Source: Mesorhizobium plurifarium
Lineage (GTDB): Bacteria; Pseudomonadota; Alphaproteobacteria; Rhizobiales; Rhizobiaceae
Direction of reading: 5' to 3'
Length of the DNA: 54,533 nucleotides
NCBI GenBank assembly: GCA_000824785.1
Contig: CCNB01000043.1
Location: 618,622 to 673,154, forward strand
Shown one piece after another: positions 14,977-25,100 of this stretch (positions are counted from its first letter, which is position 1; each line of letters starts with the position of its first letter). The notes below the pieces were generated by a model that saw nothing but the letters and a program-made list of their open reading frames with translations, had not been told where the DNA came from and did not search any database. The position numbers and the translations under genes are program-made.

Positions 14977-17712
14977 ATGATTGGACTGATGCCGGACGAC
15001 AGGACCGACCCCGAGAACCGCCCCTCTCCCGACGCGCTGCTGGAGCATGCCGAGCGCGAGGGTCGGGGCCGCCTGCGCATATTTCTCGGCGCAGCGCCCG
15101 GCGTCGGCAAGACCTACGAGATGCTGATGGCGGGCCGCGCCCGCCGCGCCGACGGCGTCGATGTCGTGATCGGCGTCGTCGAGACGCATGGTCGTAAGGA
15201 AACCCAGGCCCTGGTCGACGGCTATGAGGTGATCCCGCGCCGCCTGGTCGACTATCGCGGCCAGACCTTGGACGAGATGGACATCGACGCCATCCTGAAG
15301 CGGCGCCCCGCGCTTGTCCTGGTCGACGAGCTTGCTCACACCAACGCGCCGGGCAGCCGGCACCCCAAGCGTTATCTCGACGTCCAGGAGATCCTTGCGC
15401 AAGGCATCGACGTCTACACCACGCTCAACATCCAGCATGTGGAAAGCCTGAACGACGTCGTCGCCCAGATCACCCGCGTCAGAGTGCGTGAGACGGTTCC
15501 CGATTCCATCATCGACGAGGCCGACGACATCGAGGTCATCGACCTCACCCCCGACGACCTGATCAAGCGGCTGCACGACGGCAAGGTCTATTTCCCCAAC
15601 ACCGCGCAGCGCGCTATCGAGAACTATTTCTCGCCGGGCAATCTGACGGCGCTGCGCGAGCTGGCCCTGCGCCGCACCGCCCAGCGCGTCGACGAGCAGC
15701 TGCTCAACCACATGCAGTCGCACGCCATTCCGGGACCGTGGGCGGCCGGCGAGCGGGTTCTCGTCTGCGTCGACTCGCGGCCCGGTGGGGCGGCCCGCAT
15801 CCGCTATGCGCGAAGGCTCGCCGACCGGCTGCGCGCGCCCTGGACGGCGCTGCATGTCGACACGCCGCGCCTCGCGGGCCTGTCCGAGGAGGACAAGGAC
15901 CGCCTGGCCAGGAACCTGCGTCTCGCCGAGCAGCTCGGCGCCGAGATCGCCACCATTCCCGGCCAGAACGTCGCTCAGGACATCGTGCGCCACGCGACGG
16001 CGAACAACTTCACCCATATCGTCATCGGCCGGCCGACCCGCTCGCGCTGGCGCGAGCTGATCGAGGGCTCGCTTACCTATGACCTGATCCGCAATGCCGG
16101 CGACATCAGCGTCCACGTCATCTCGGGCGCCGAGCGCGATGACGACGCTCCGCCGGCGCGGGTGAAGGCGGCGCCCGAGCAGAAACCTTTCCAGATCTGG
16201 CCCTATCTGTTCTCGACAGCCTATGTCGCCGGCGCGCTGGCCGTCAGCTCGATCCTCGACCAGTTCCTCGACGTCCGCAATCTCGCCAGCGTCCTGCTTC
16301 TGGCGGTGCTGACATCGGCCGTGACGTTCGGGCTCTGGCCGGCGCTCTATGCCTGTTTCCTCAGCGCGCTTGCCTTCAACTTCTTCTTCCTCGAACCGCG
16401 TTACACGCTGACGATCAGGGACCCGGAAAGCATCGTTGCCTTTACCGTTTTCCTCGTCGTCGCCATCATCGCCAGCAACCTGACGGCGCGGGTGCAGCGC
16501 CAGGCAGTCGCCGCGCGCTCGCGGGCGCGCGCCACCGAGGACATCTACTCCTTCTCCAAGAAGCTCGCCGGCGCCGGCACGCTCGACGATGTTCTATGGG
16601 CCACCGCCTTCCAGATCGCCTCGATGCTGAAGGTCCGCGTGGTGCTGCTGCTGCCGGAGAACGGCACCATCACCGTCAAGGCCGGCTATCCGCCGGACGA
16701 CACCCTGGCCGAGGCCGATATCGCGGCCGCCCGCTGGGCCTGGGAGCACAACCGCGCCGCCGGCCGCGGCGCCGACACCTTGCCCGGCGCAAAACGCCTC
16801 TATCTCCCCTTGCGCACCGGACGAACCGCGATCGGCGTCGTCGGCCTCGACAACGACAAGCAGGGGCCTCTGCTGACGCCTGAGCAGCAGCGTTTGCTCG
16901 ACGCCCTCGCGGATCAGGCCGCCGTCGCCATCGAGCGCGTACAGCTCGTCGCCGATGTCGACCGCGCCAGGCTTGCGGCTGAAGCCGACCGGCTGCGCTC
17001 GGCGCTGCTCACCTCCATCTCGCATGACCTGAAGACGCCGCTTGCCGCGATCATGGGCGCGGCCGGCACGCTGAAGGAATTCGCGCCGGCGCTTCCGGAA
17101 AAGGACCGCGCGGAGCTTCTGTCGACGGTTGTCAGCGAGTCCGAACGGCTGAACCGCTTCATCGCCAATCTGCTCGACATGACCAGGATCGAGTCGGGCG
17201 CGATGGAACCGAATTCGGCGCTCCATTATGTCGGCGATGTCGTCGGCTCGGCGCTGAACCGGGCGCAGAAGATCACGGCCGAACACAGAATAGAGACCGA
17301 CATCCCGGCCGACCTGCCGATGCTGCGGCTCGATCCCGTGCTGTTCGAGCAGGCGCTGTTCAACCTGCTCGACAATGCCGCCAAATACGCCTTGCCCGGC
17401 TCGGCCATCCGCCTGCAGGCCTGGGTCGACAGCGGCGCCGTCATCCTGCAGGTGATGGATGAGGGGCCGGGCATCCCGCCGGATGACCTGGAGCGGATAT
17501 TCGATACCTTCTACCGCGTGCGCAAACGCGATCAGGTGCGCGCCGGCACCGGTCTCGGTCTGTCGATCAGCCGCGGCTTCATCGAGGCGATGGGCGGCAC
17601 GGTCGCGGCGGCCAACCGCACCGACCGTTCGGGCGCGATCTTCACCATCCGCATGCCGGTGCCGGCTGAGTTGCCGGCGCTCGGCGCACCGCTTACGGAT
17701 GATGCGGCATGA
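14977..17712 (+). CDS. kdpD: Sensor histidine kinase KdpD
   Basis: Membrane-bound K+/turgor sensor kinase of 911 aa. The N-terminal KdpD domain has a Walker-A-like GAAPGVGKT at 38-46, then a universal-stress-protein-like domain (about 255-375). Four membrane helices lie at about 405-500, a GAF-like domain at about 520-660, and the phosphoacceptor H683 in SISHDLKTP. A HATPase domain with DEGPGIPP and GTGLGLSIS ends the protein. ATG 14977 is used; ATG 14992 is possible. The stop overlaps the kdpE start (ATGA). Confidence 0.95.
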   Translation: MIGLMPDDRTDPENRPSPDALLEHAEREGRGRLRIFLGAAPGVGKTYEMLMAGRARRADGVDVVIGVVETHGRKETQALVDGYEVIPRRLVDYRGQTLDEMDIDAILKRRPALVLVDELAHTNAPGSRHPKRYLDVQEILAQGIDVYTTLNIQHVESLNDVVAQITRVRVRETVPDSIIDEADDIEVIDLTPDDLIKRLHDGKVYFPNTAQRAIENYFSPGNLTALRELALRRTAQRVDEQLLNHMQSHAIPGPWAAGERVLVCVDSRPGGAARIRYARRLADRLRAPWTALHVDTPRLAGLSEEDKDRLARNLRLAEQLGAEIATIPGQNVAQDIVRHATANNFTHIVIGRPTRSRWRELIEGSLTYDLIRNAGDISVHVISGAERDDDAPPARVKAAPEQKPFQIWPYLFSTAYVAGALAVSSILDQFLDVRNLASVLLLAVLTSAVTFGLWPALYACFLSALAFNFFFLEPRYTLTIRDPESIVAFTVFLVVAIIASNLTARVQRQAVAARSRARATEDIYSFSKKLAGAGTLDDVLWATAFQIASMLKVRVVLLLPENGTITVKAGYPPDDTLAEADIAAARWAWEHNRAAGRGADTLPGAKRLYLPLRTGRTAIGVVGLDNDKQGPLLTPEQQRLLDALADQAAVAIERVQLVADVDRARLAAEADRLRSALLTSISHDLKTPLAAIMGAAGTLKEFAPALPEKDRAELLSTVVSESERLNRFIANLLDMTRIESGAMEPNSALHYVGDVVGSALNRAQKITAEHRIETDIPADLPMLRLDPVLFEQALFNLLDNAAKYALPGSAIRLQAWVDSGAVILQVMDEGPGIPPDDLERIFDTFYRVRKRDQVRAGTGLGLSISRGFIEAMGGTVAAANRTDRSGAIFTIRMPVPAELPALGAPLTDDAA

Positions 17713-18401
17713 CAAACCGGACCGTCTCCATTTTGATCGTCGACGACGAGCCGCCGATCCGCAAATTGCTGCGCGTCGGCTTGGGCAGCCAGGGCTATGC
17801 GGTCTCCGAAGCGCCGAACGCCAAGGCGGCGCTCGAACTCATGCAGACCGAACGGCCGGACCTGATCCTGCTCGATCTCGGCCTTCCCGGCATGACCGGC
17901 CTCGAGTTGCTTGGCAAATGGCGCGGCGACGGGCTCGACATTCCGGTCGTCGTTCTCTCCAGCCGCACCGACGAGGCCGGTATCGTCGCGGCGCTCGAGC
18001 TCGGCGCCGACGACTACGTGACCAAGCCCTTCGGCATGAACGAGCTGGTCGCCCGCATCCGCGTGGCGCTGCGCCACAAATTCCAGCAGCAGGGCGAGAA
18101 GCCTGTGTTCCATACCGGCGACCTCTCGGTCGATCTGGTGAAACGGATCGTCAAGGTCGAGGGCAAGGAGGTGAAACTGTCGCCCAAGGAATACGACATC
18201 CTGCGCATGCTCGTGCAATATGCGGGCAAGGTGCTCACCCACCAGTTCCTGATGAAGCAGATCTGGAACGACTCGACCGACGTGCAATATCTCAGGGTCT
18301 ACGTGCGCCAGCTGCGGCAGAAGATCGAGAAGACGCCTGACCAGCCGCGCTACATCATCACCGAGACGGGCGTCGGGTATCGGTTGCGAGAGGTGGAGTA
18401 G
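17709..18401 (+). CDS. kdpE: OmpR-family response regulator KdpE
   Basis: Cytoplasmic response regulator of 230 aa phosphorylated by KdpD and activating kdp transcription. The receiver domain (1-120) has acidic pair D12-D13, phosphoacceptor D56 in LILLDLGLP and the conserved K in VTKPFG. The C-terminal winged helix (about 130-228) ends in the family-typical ITETGVGYRLRE. Unlike in E. coli, where kdpDE also follows kdpABC, no separate promoter is visible before it. Confidence 0.96.
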   Translation: MTNRTVSILIVDDEPPIRKLLRVGLGSQGYAVSEAPNAKAALELMQTERPDLILLDLGLPGMTGLELLGKWRGDGLDIPVVVLSSRTDEAGIVAALELGADDYVTKPFGMNELVARIRVALRHKFQQQGEKPVFHTGDLSVDLVKRIVKVEGKEVKLSPKEYDILRMLVQYAGKVLTHQFLMKQIWNDSTDVQYLRVYVRQLRQKIEKTPDQPRYIITETGVGYRLREVE

Positions 18402-18485
18402 CTGAGGCAAGCCACGGTGGTTGGCCGAAGCATCTCAAGGTCGTCATCCCAGGGCGAAGCGTTCAGCCGGCCGGTCTCCGACAAA

Positions 18486-19082
18486 CTAATCCGCCGACAA
18501 ATCGGCCGTCCGCGCCAGCGCGCTTCCAAACCCGTTGAGCGAGATGGTGAAGGAGATCGGCTGCATGGTGTCGGCGGCGATTGCGTTGATCTTCAGCGTG
18601 GTGCCGTTCTGCAGAAGCGGCGTGGTGTCGGCGTCGAACGTCACCGGCACAAGGCAACCCACCGCCTGGCATGTGTTGAACTGCAGCGTCCCGTCCAGCT
18701 TCTTGTCGTCGATCTCGAGCGAGATGCCGTTGGCGAGCGCAAGCCCGAAGGGCAGCGCCAGCGTGCCGGCGGAGTCCTGGCCGGTTTTGGTCGTCAATTC
18801 GATCGCCAGCAGCCGCTGGCCGCTCTGCTTGTTGAACTGCTGATGCGACAGGCTGCAGACCTTGTTGGTGCCGGTGACCTGGCAGTTGACGGTCCAGTCG
18901 CCATGCGTTTCCGACAGCGCCGAGGCGCCGCCCGGCAGCTGCGGCTTGGCCGTCGCGTCGGCGGGCTTGGCCGCGGGCGCCGCCTTGTCGCTCTTGTTCT
19001 GCGCGGCAAAGCCGGCCGCCGGCACACCGGCAATGCATGCGGCTGCCAGCATCGCCGCGATAGACGCGTACTTGGTCCTCAT
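18486..19082 (-). CDS. Invasion-associated locus B (IalB) family exported protein
   Basis: Exported protein of 198 aa. The signal peptide (MRTKYASIAAMLAAAC then GVPAAGFA-AQ) is cleaved near 27, followed by an Ala/Lys-rich linker and an IalB-type beta domain. That domain has W-x-V-x-C (GDWTVNCQV) and two further cysteines in FNTCQAVGCLVPV that probably form disulfides. IalB was first named in Bartonella erythrocyte invasion; homologues in soil rhizobia have no settled function. ATG 19082 has an AAGGGATG site. It lies 32 bp after the giant autotransporter on the same strand, so the two are probably co-transcribed. Confidence 0.85.
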   Translation of the reverse strand: MRTKYASIAAMLAAACIAGVPAAGFAAQNKSDKAAPAAKPADATAKPQLPGGASALSETHGDWTVNCQVTGTNKVCSLSHQQFNKQSGQRLLAIELTTKTGQDSAGTLALPFGLALANGISLEIDDKKLDGTLQFNTCQAVGCLVPVTFDADTTPLLQNGTTLKINAIAADTMQPISFTISLNGFGSALARTADLSAD

Positions 19083-19114
19083 GACATCCCTTCTTGGCCG
19101 TCGTCCCGCGTCAG

Positions 19115-22100
19115 CTAGAAGCTGACCTTGAGAGACGCGCTGACCGCGTTCTGCTTGACCGTTTCCCCGAAGGCGCCGTTGTACCTGACCGCCAAGCCGA
19201 CGCCGTTGACGCCATTGAGCTCCAGCCCCGCGCCGACCCGATAGAGCGGCGAATCGATGGCTTCCGTCAAGTGCAATGCCGGGTTGCCGGTGAGATTCTC
19301 GGCGGCGGCGAAACGCCCCTCGATCTCCCACTGCTTGGTGGAGAACTCGACGCCGGCCTTCCCGTAGATGCGGAAACTGGCGATGTCGCTGACCGGGATG
19401 TCGGCGCCGACCTCCAGCGCCGGCGTCACGGCATAGAACATGTTGTCGCTGCCGTCGAAGCTGAAGGCGGCGACCGAGCCCTCCTCCTTGCCGGAGACGT
19501 CGAGCCAGCGCGCGTCGAACTGGAGCGTCGGCTGCAGGTAGAAAGCGCCCATCTGATGCGTCATGCCGACCCGCGCCGAACCCCCGAACTGGGAGGTATC
19601 CTGATTGTAGGTGACGCTGTTGCCGATGCCGTCGAGCAGCTCCTCGGGCAGATAGACGCCGTCCAGCGTCTCGCCGGGAATGAAGCCGACCTGATCGATA
19701 TGGGTGTCGCGCTCGCCCTTGAAGGAGCCGGTGCCGCCGCCGAGCGCGAAGTCGACGAAGTAGTTGTTGTTCTCGTACTTGGCCAGCGCATAGGCCTGCC
19801 AGGATTCGCCCTTTGTGTCCGACAGCTCGTCGCCGTTGAAGGCGATCTTGGAATCATACTCGGTGCGGCCGATCGTGGCGCCGAGCGACCAATTGTGCCC
19901 TACCTCGGCGATGCCGCCCAACGACATGGTCTTCAACGTATCGTCCCGGCTGGTGGTGCCGGCGCCGGCATTCCTGCTGTATTCGGCCTGCGGGGTGATC
20001 GTGCCCCAGATACAGCGGCCGTCGGTATTCTTGTAGGCCGCGACGCCGGTGCATTCATGCGCTTGGTCGAGCATGGTGTCGGTGGAGCGGTTGATCATGT
20101 CGAAGGTGTGCACGGCATAGTGCGGGGTGAGCCGCGTCAGCGCCGCGCCCAGCTCCGCCTCGGTCTGCGAGAAGCGCAGCATGTTGATCAGCCGCGCCAT
20201 CGGATTGTCCGGGCTCGAGGCGGCCTCGACGTCGTCGAGATACTGCGCCATCTGGAACACGCCGGGATCCGTCGTGCCGGAGCCCGGATCCTGCGCCAGC
20301 TCGAGGAAGGTCGGGTTGTCGGCGTAGAGCACAAGGTCGGTGCCGTTGTCGACACGGGTCAGGAAGTTGAAGCCGACCGCCGGATGCAACGTCTGCGCCG
20401 TGATGCCGGAATCTGTCATCGCCGAGCCCGTCGCCAGCGTGTATTGCGTGAACAGCTTGTCGATCGACAGGAAGTTGAGCGGCGCCGTGCCGGCGAAATC
20501 GCCCGTCTCCGTCAAGGTCAGCTTGTCGGTGATCTGGTTGTCGAGGTCGATATCGGTGACGAAGGAGCCGGTATTGTCCTGGGTCCAGCCGCCGGTGACG
20601 TCGACCGTCGCCACCACGCCGATGCCCTGGTTGGTCATCAGGCCCTGGTTCTTGAACATCCCGCCGGCGCCGAGATTGATCGATTTAAGACCGACGAACG
20701 AGGAATCGGCGAAATTGTCGAACTCGTTGATGCCGCCGCCGAGATCGACATTGCCGATCACGCGGCCGAGGCCGACGATGCTCTTCTGGTTCTTGAAGGT
20801 ATCGTTGCCCGAGGTGCCGGTGACCGCGAGCGGGCTGAACTGGTCGAGCAGCGATTCCAGGATCGCATCGTCCGGCACGACGGGACCGGGCGCCAGGAGC
20901 GAGGCGCTGAAGGCCGCCAGTTTCGATTGCATGATCGAGAAGGTCGGCGTCGCGCCCATCGCATAGAGCAGGCTGTTGTTGTTGACGGTGTTGTCCTGTC
21001 CGCCCACCAGCATGACGGCAACGCCGGTGCTGGAACCGCCGATCGTGTACTGGCCCTTGAGATCGATGGTGATGTTGCCCTTGGTGCCCTGCGCCGTGCT
21101 CTCGCCATAGGCCGCCACCGAGTCAGCGCCCTGCGCGAACAGGCTGCCGCCGGCGGTCAGATGGACGAGGTTGGAGTTGCCCTGGCCGGTGGCGCTCTGG
21201 CCGAACATCGCATAGGAGCTCGCGCCCTTCACCCAGACCTGGCTGTCGGTGCTGGCCGTCGCCGCCGCCGCGTCGCCGATACCGCCTTGCGAGCCGGCCG
21301 CCGACTGGTTCATGTCGAGCGAGGAATTGCCGCCCGCGCCACCGCCGCCGCCGACCGCCTGGGCGACGATGCCGTGCGCGCGGTCGCCATCGGTCTCGAT
21401 CGCGCCCGACTGGATGATCTTGACCGTGCCGCCGGTGCCCTTGGTGCCGCCCGGCGTGTTGAAGCCGATGGCATTCGGCCCGCCGCCGTCGTCATCGGCG
21501 CCGAAGCGGCCGAAGCCCGCGCCGCCGAAACCGCCGCCACCGCCGACCGATTGCGCGATGATGGCGATGGAATCCTTGCCGTGCGTGATGATCTCGCCGG
21601 TGCGGGTCACCGTCACGTCGCCACCGTCGCCGCCATTGCCGCCGAGGCCGCCGATGGCCAGCGCGTTCGAGGCCTTGCCGCTGGCGTCGCCGCCATAACC
21701 GCCGCCGCCGCCGATCGACTGCGCCACCACGCCATGGGCGCGCGCGCCGAACGTCTCGATCTTGCCGGAGACGTCGACCTCGACCTTGCCGCCATTGCCG
21801 CCGCTTCCGCCGAAGCCGCCGATCTGCAGCGCCACCGAGCTGTCGCCGGCCGTGTCGGCCGTCACGGTTCCGCCGTAGCCGCCGCCGCCACCGATCGACT
21901 GGGCGAAGATGCCGATCGCGCCGTCCTTGTTGGTGGTGATGACGCCGTCATTGTTGACGATGACATGGCCGCCATTAGCGCCGTCGCCGGCCGGCAGGGA
22001 AACCGCGCCGCCGATGCTCATGTCGGCCGTCGAAGCGCTGGCCGCTGCGCCCGAGGCGCCGCCGCCGCCGCCGACCGATTGCGCGAAGATGCCATGCGAA

Positions 22101-25100
22101 AGATAGCCGTAGGTCGTGATCTCGCCGTGGTTGTCGACGGTGACGTCGCCGCCGCGGCTGCCCGAGCCCCCGATGCCGCCGATCGACAGGTTGACCGCGA
22201 CGTCCTCGGCCTCGCCGGTCTCGGTCGAGCCGCTGCCGGCCGCGCCACCGCCGCCGCCGATCGACTGTGCGAAGACGCCGTAGGAATTATCGCCGTTGGT
22301 GACGATCTGGCCGCTCGCATTGTTGATCACATGGACGAACTTGCCGATGCCGCCGTCGCCGCCGAGACCGCCGAGCGATGCCGCGATCGAAACCTTGGCG
22401 TCCGCCGATGTCGAGGCGGCCGCGCCACCGACGCCGCCGCTGCCGCCGATCGACTGCGCCATGATGCCGTGCGAGTTGGCCATGTCGGTCTCGATGATGC
22501 CGCTGTTGGTGACATGCACCTCGCCGCCATCGCCGCCGCCGGCGCCCAGCCCGCCCATCGAGAACTTGACGTCGACCGTGCCGCCGTCGCTGCCGGTGCT
22601 CTTGCCCGCGCCGCCTGAACCGCCGCCGCCGCCGATCGACTGGGCGAAGACGCCGATCGAGTTCTCCCGCTTGGTCCAGATGAAGCCGTTCGAATTGTTG
22701 GTGACTTCGACGAGCGCGCCGTTGCCGGCGCTGCCGCCGCCGCCGGCGATGGCGCCGCCAATGGCGTATTCGGCCGTGGCGCCGGCCGAGGCTGAGCCGC
22801 CGACGCCACCGCCGCCGCCGATGGAACTGGCGCTGATGCCGTAGGAGAAAGCGCCGTCGGTGATGATCCAGTTGTTGTTGGTGACGGAGACCTCGCCGCC
22901 ATTGCCGGCCGTGCCGCCCGGAAGGGCGAGAGCCACGCCGATCGAAACCGAGGTCGAGCCTTCATCGCCGGAGCCGATATCGCCGCCTACGGTTTCGTCC
23001 GAAGCCGACGCGGCGCCGGCCGCGCCACCGCCGCCGCCAACCGACATCGCCATGATGCCGGTGGAGCCGAAGCCTGAGGTGAGGATGATGCCTGTGTTGT
23101 TGACCGTGACCTTCATGGCGTCGGCGGCGCCGCCGCCGGAGCCGGCGAGACCCATGTTGACGCTGACGCTGGTCTGGCTGGTGCCACCGATATTGTACGA
23201 CTTGGCCGTGCTGGAGCCGCCGATGCCGCCACCGCCGCCGATCGACTGCGCCATGATGCCGGATGAGAACGCGCCGGTCGTGGTCAGATTGCCCGAATTG
23301 ATGACATCGACCGTATTGCCGAAACCGCCCTTGCCACCGCTGCCGCCCATGGCAAAGTTTGCGTTGACGGTGACGCCGTCGCCGCCGCCCAGGGAAGCCG
23401 AGCCGCCGGTGCTGGTGCCGCCATTACCGCCGCCGCCGCCGATCGACTGCGCCACGATGGCGCTGGAGGAATCGCCGTCCGTGGAAACGGTCATCGCATT
23501 GGTGACGTGCACATCGCCCGCGTTGTTGCATTTCGTCGGGTCGTTGCCGATGCAGCCGCCACCCTTGCCGCCGATATTGACCGAAGCGTTGATTGTCACG
23601 CTGTTGCCGTAACCGCCCGCGCCGCCGAACGTGTCGCCGCCATTGCCGCCGCCGCCGCCGACCGACTGCGCCAGGATGCCGACGGCCTGGAAGCCATGCG
23701 TGATGATCTGGCCGCCGCCGACCAGGCCGGACTCGACCGTGACTTTGTTGCCCTGGCCGCCGTTGCCGCCGCTGCCGCCGATGGCGACGCCGACATTGAT
23801 CGTGACCTCGTCGCTGACCGCGCCGGCGATCGAGGTGGCGCGTCCGCCATTGCCGCCGCCGCCGCCGATCGACTGCGCCACGATGCCGCCCGAGCCGTCA
23901 GCGTCGGTCAGCGATACGATCTTGCCGTTGGCCTTGACGAACACCTCGCCGCCCGAACCGCCGTCGCCGCCGCTGCCGCCGACGGTCACCGCCACGGCCG
24001 CGGATGCATAGAGCCCGGCGCTGAAGGCGCCGGCGACGGCCTTGCCGCCATTGCCGCCGCCGCCGCCGATCGCCTGCGCGATGATGCCCTTGGCGCCCAT
24101 GCCGCTGACGGTGATGTCGCCGGTATGGTCGACCGTGACCTTCATGGCGTCGCGGCCGGCGCCGCCATCGCCGCCAACAGCGACGCCGACGCCGACAAAG
24201 GCGCCGAGCGACACCGCGCCGGCATTGCCGCCATTGCCGCCGCCGCCGCCGACCGATTGCGCCATGATGCCGTGGGCAAGATCGCCCTTGGTCGTGATGT
24301 TGGCGGTGTTGGTGACCTCGACCTCGGCGCCGTTGCCGCCGCCGCCGCCCTTGCCGCCGACGCCGACCGCGGTGAATAGCCCGCCGGCCCCCGCCAGGCC
24401 ACCGTCGCCGCCGCCACCGCCGATCGCCTGGGCCAGGATGCCGACCGACAGATCTTCATTGGTCTGGATCACGCCCGAATTGGTCACCGTGACCTTCATC
24501 GCGCTGCCGCCATCCGCGGCCGCGCCGCCGACCGCGAGCGAAGGCCCGCCGACGGCGATCGAGAAGCCGCCCGAGCCGCCGCCGCCGCCGATCGACTGCG
24601 CCTGGATGCCGTGCGACTGGATGCCGTCGGTGATGATGTCGGCGCCATTGGTGACGTCGACGGTGTTGCCATTGCCGCCGCCAGCGCCGTTGCCGGCGAT
24701 GCCGACATTGAGCGACAGGCTGCCGGCTATGCTGCCGCCGCCCGTGCCGCCGCCGCCCCCCACCGACTGGGCAAGGATGCCCGTCGAATGGTCCTTCATC
24801 GTATGGATGGTGCCGTCGTCGATGCCGACGGTGACGGTGTTCGACGCGCCCGCTGCCCCGCCCTTGCCGCCGACACCGACGGAGGCGCCGGCGGCGAGGT
24901 TGAACGAGAAGCCGCCATTGCCGCCACCGCCGCCGATCGACTGCACGACGAGCCCGGCCGAATTCACTTCATGCGTGGTGATGGTCGTGCTTGCAGAGTG
25001 GTATTCGACGGCGCCTGCCCCGCCGCCGCCGGCGCCGTTCCCGCCGACGCCGACGGTGATGCCGGCGCTCAGGCCGATGACGCCGCCGCCATTGCCGCCG

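Noticed and set aside
19094..22618. 1174-aa open frame on the plus strand opposite the autotransporter
   Set aside because: It is the mirror of the GC-rich glycine repeats. Its composition (Ala/Arg/Asp-rich with recurring AADRLR) tracks the repeat period, and it lacks any domain or proper start.
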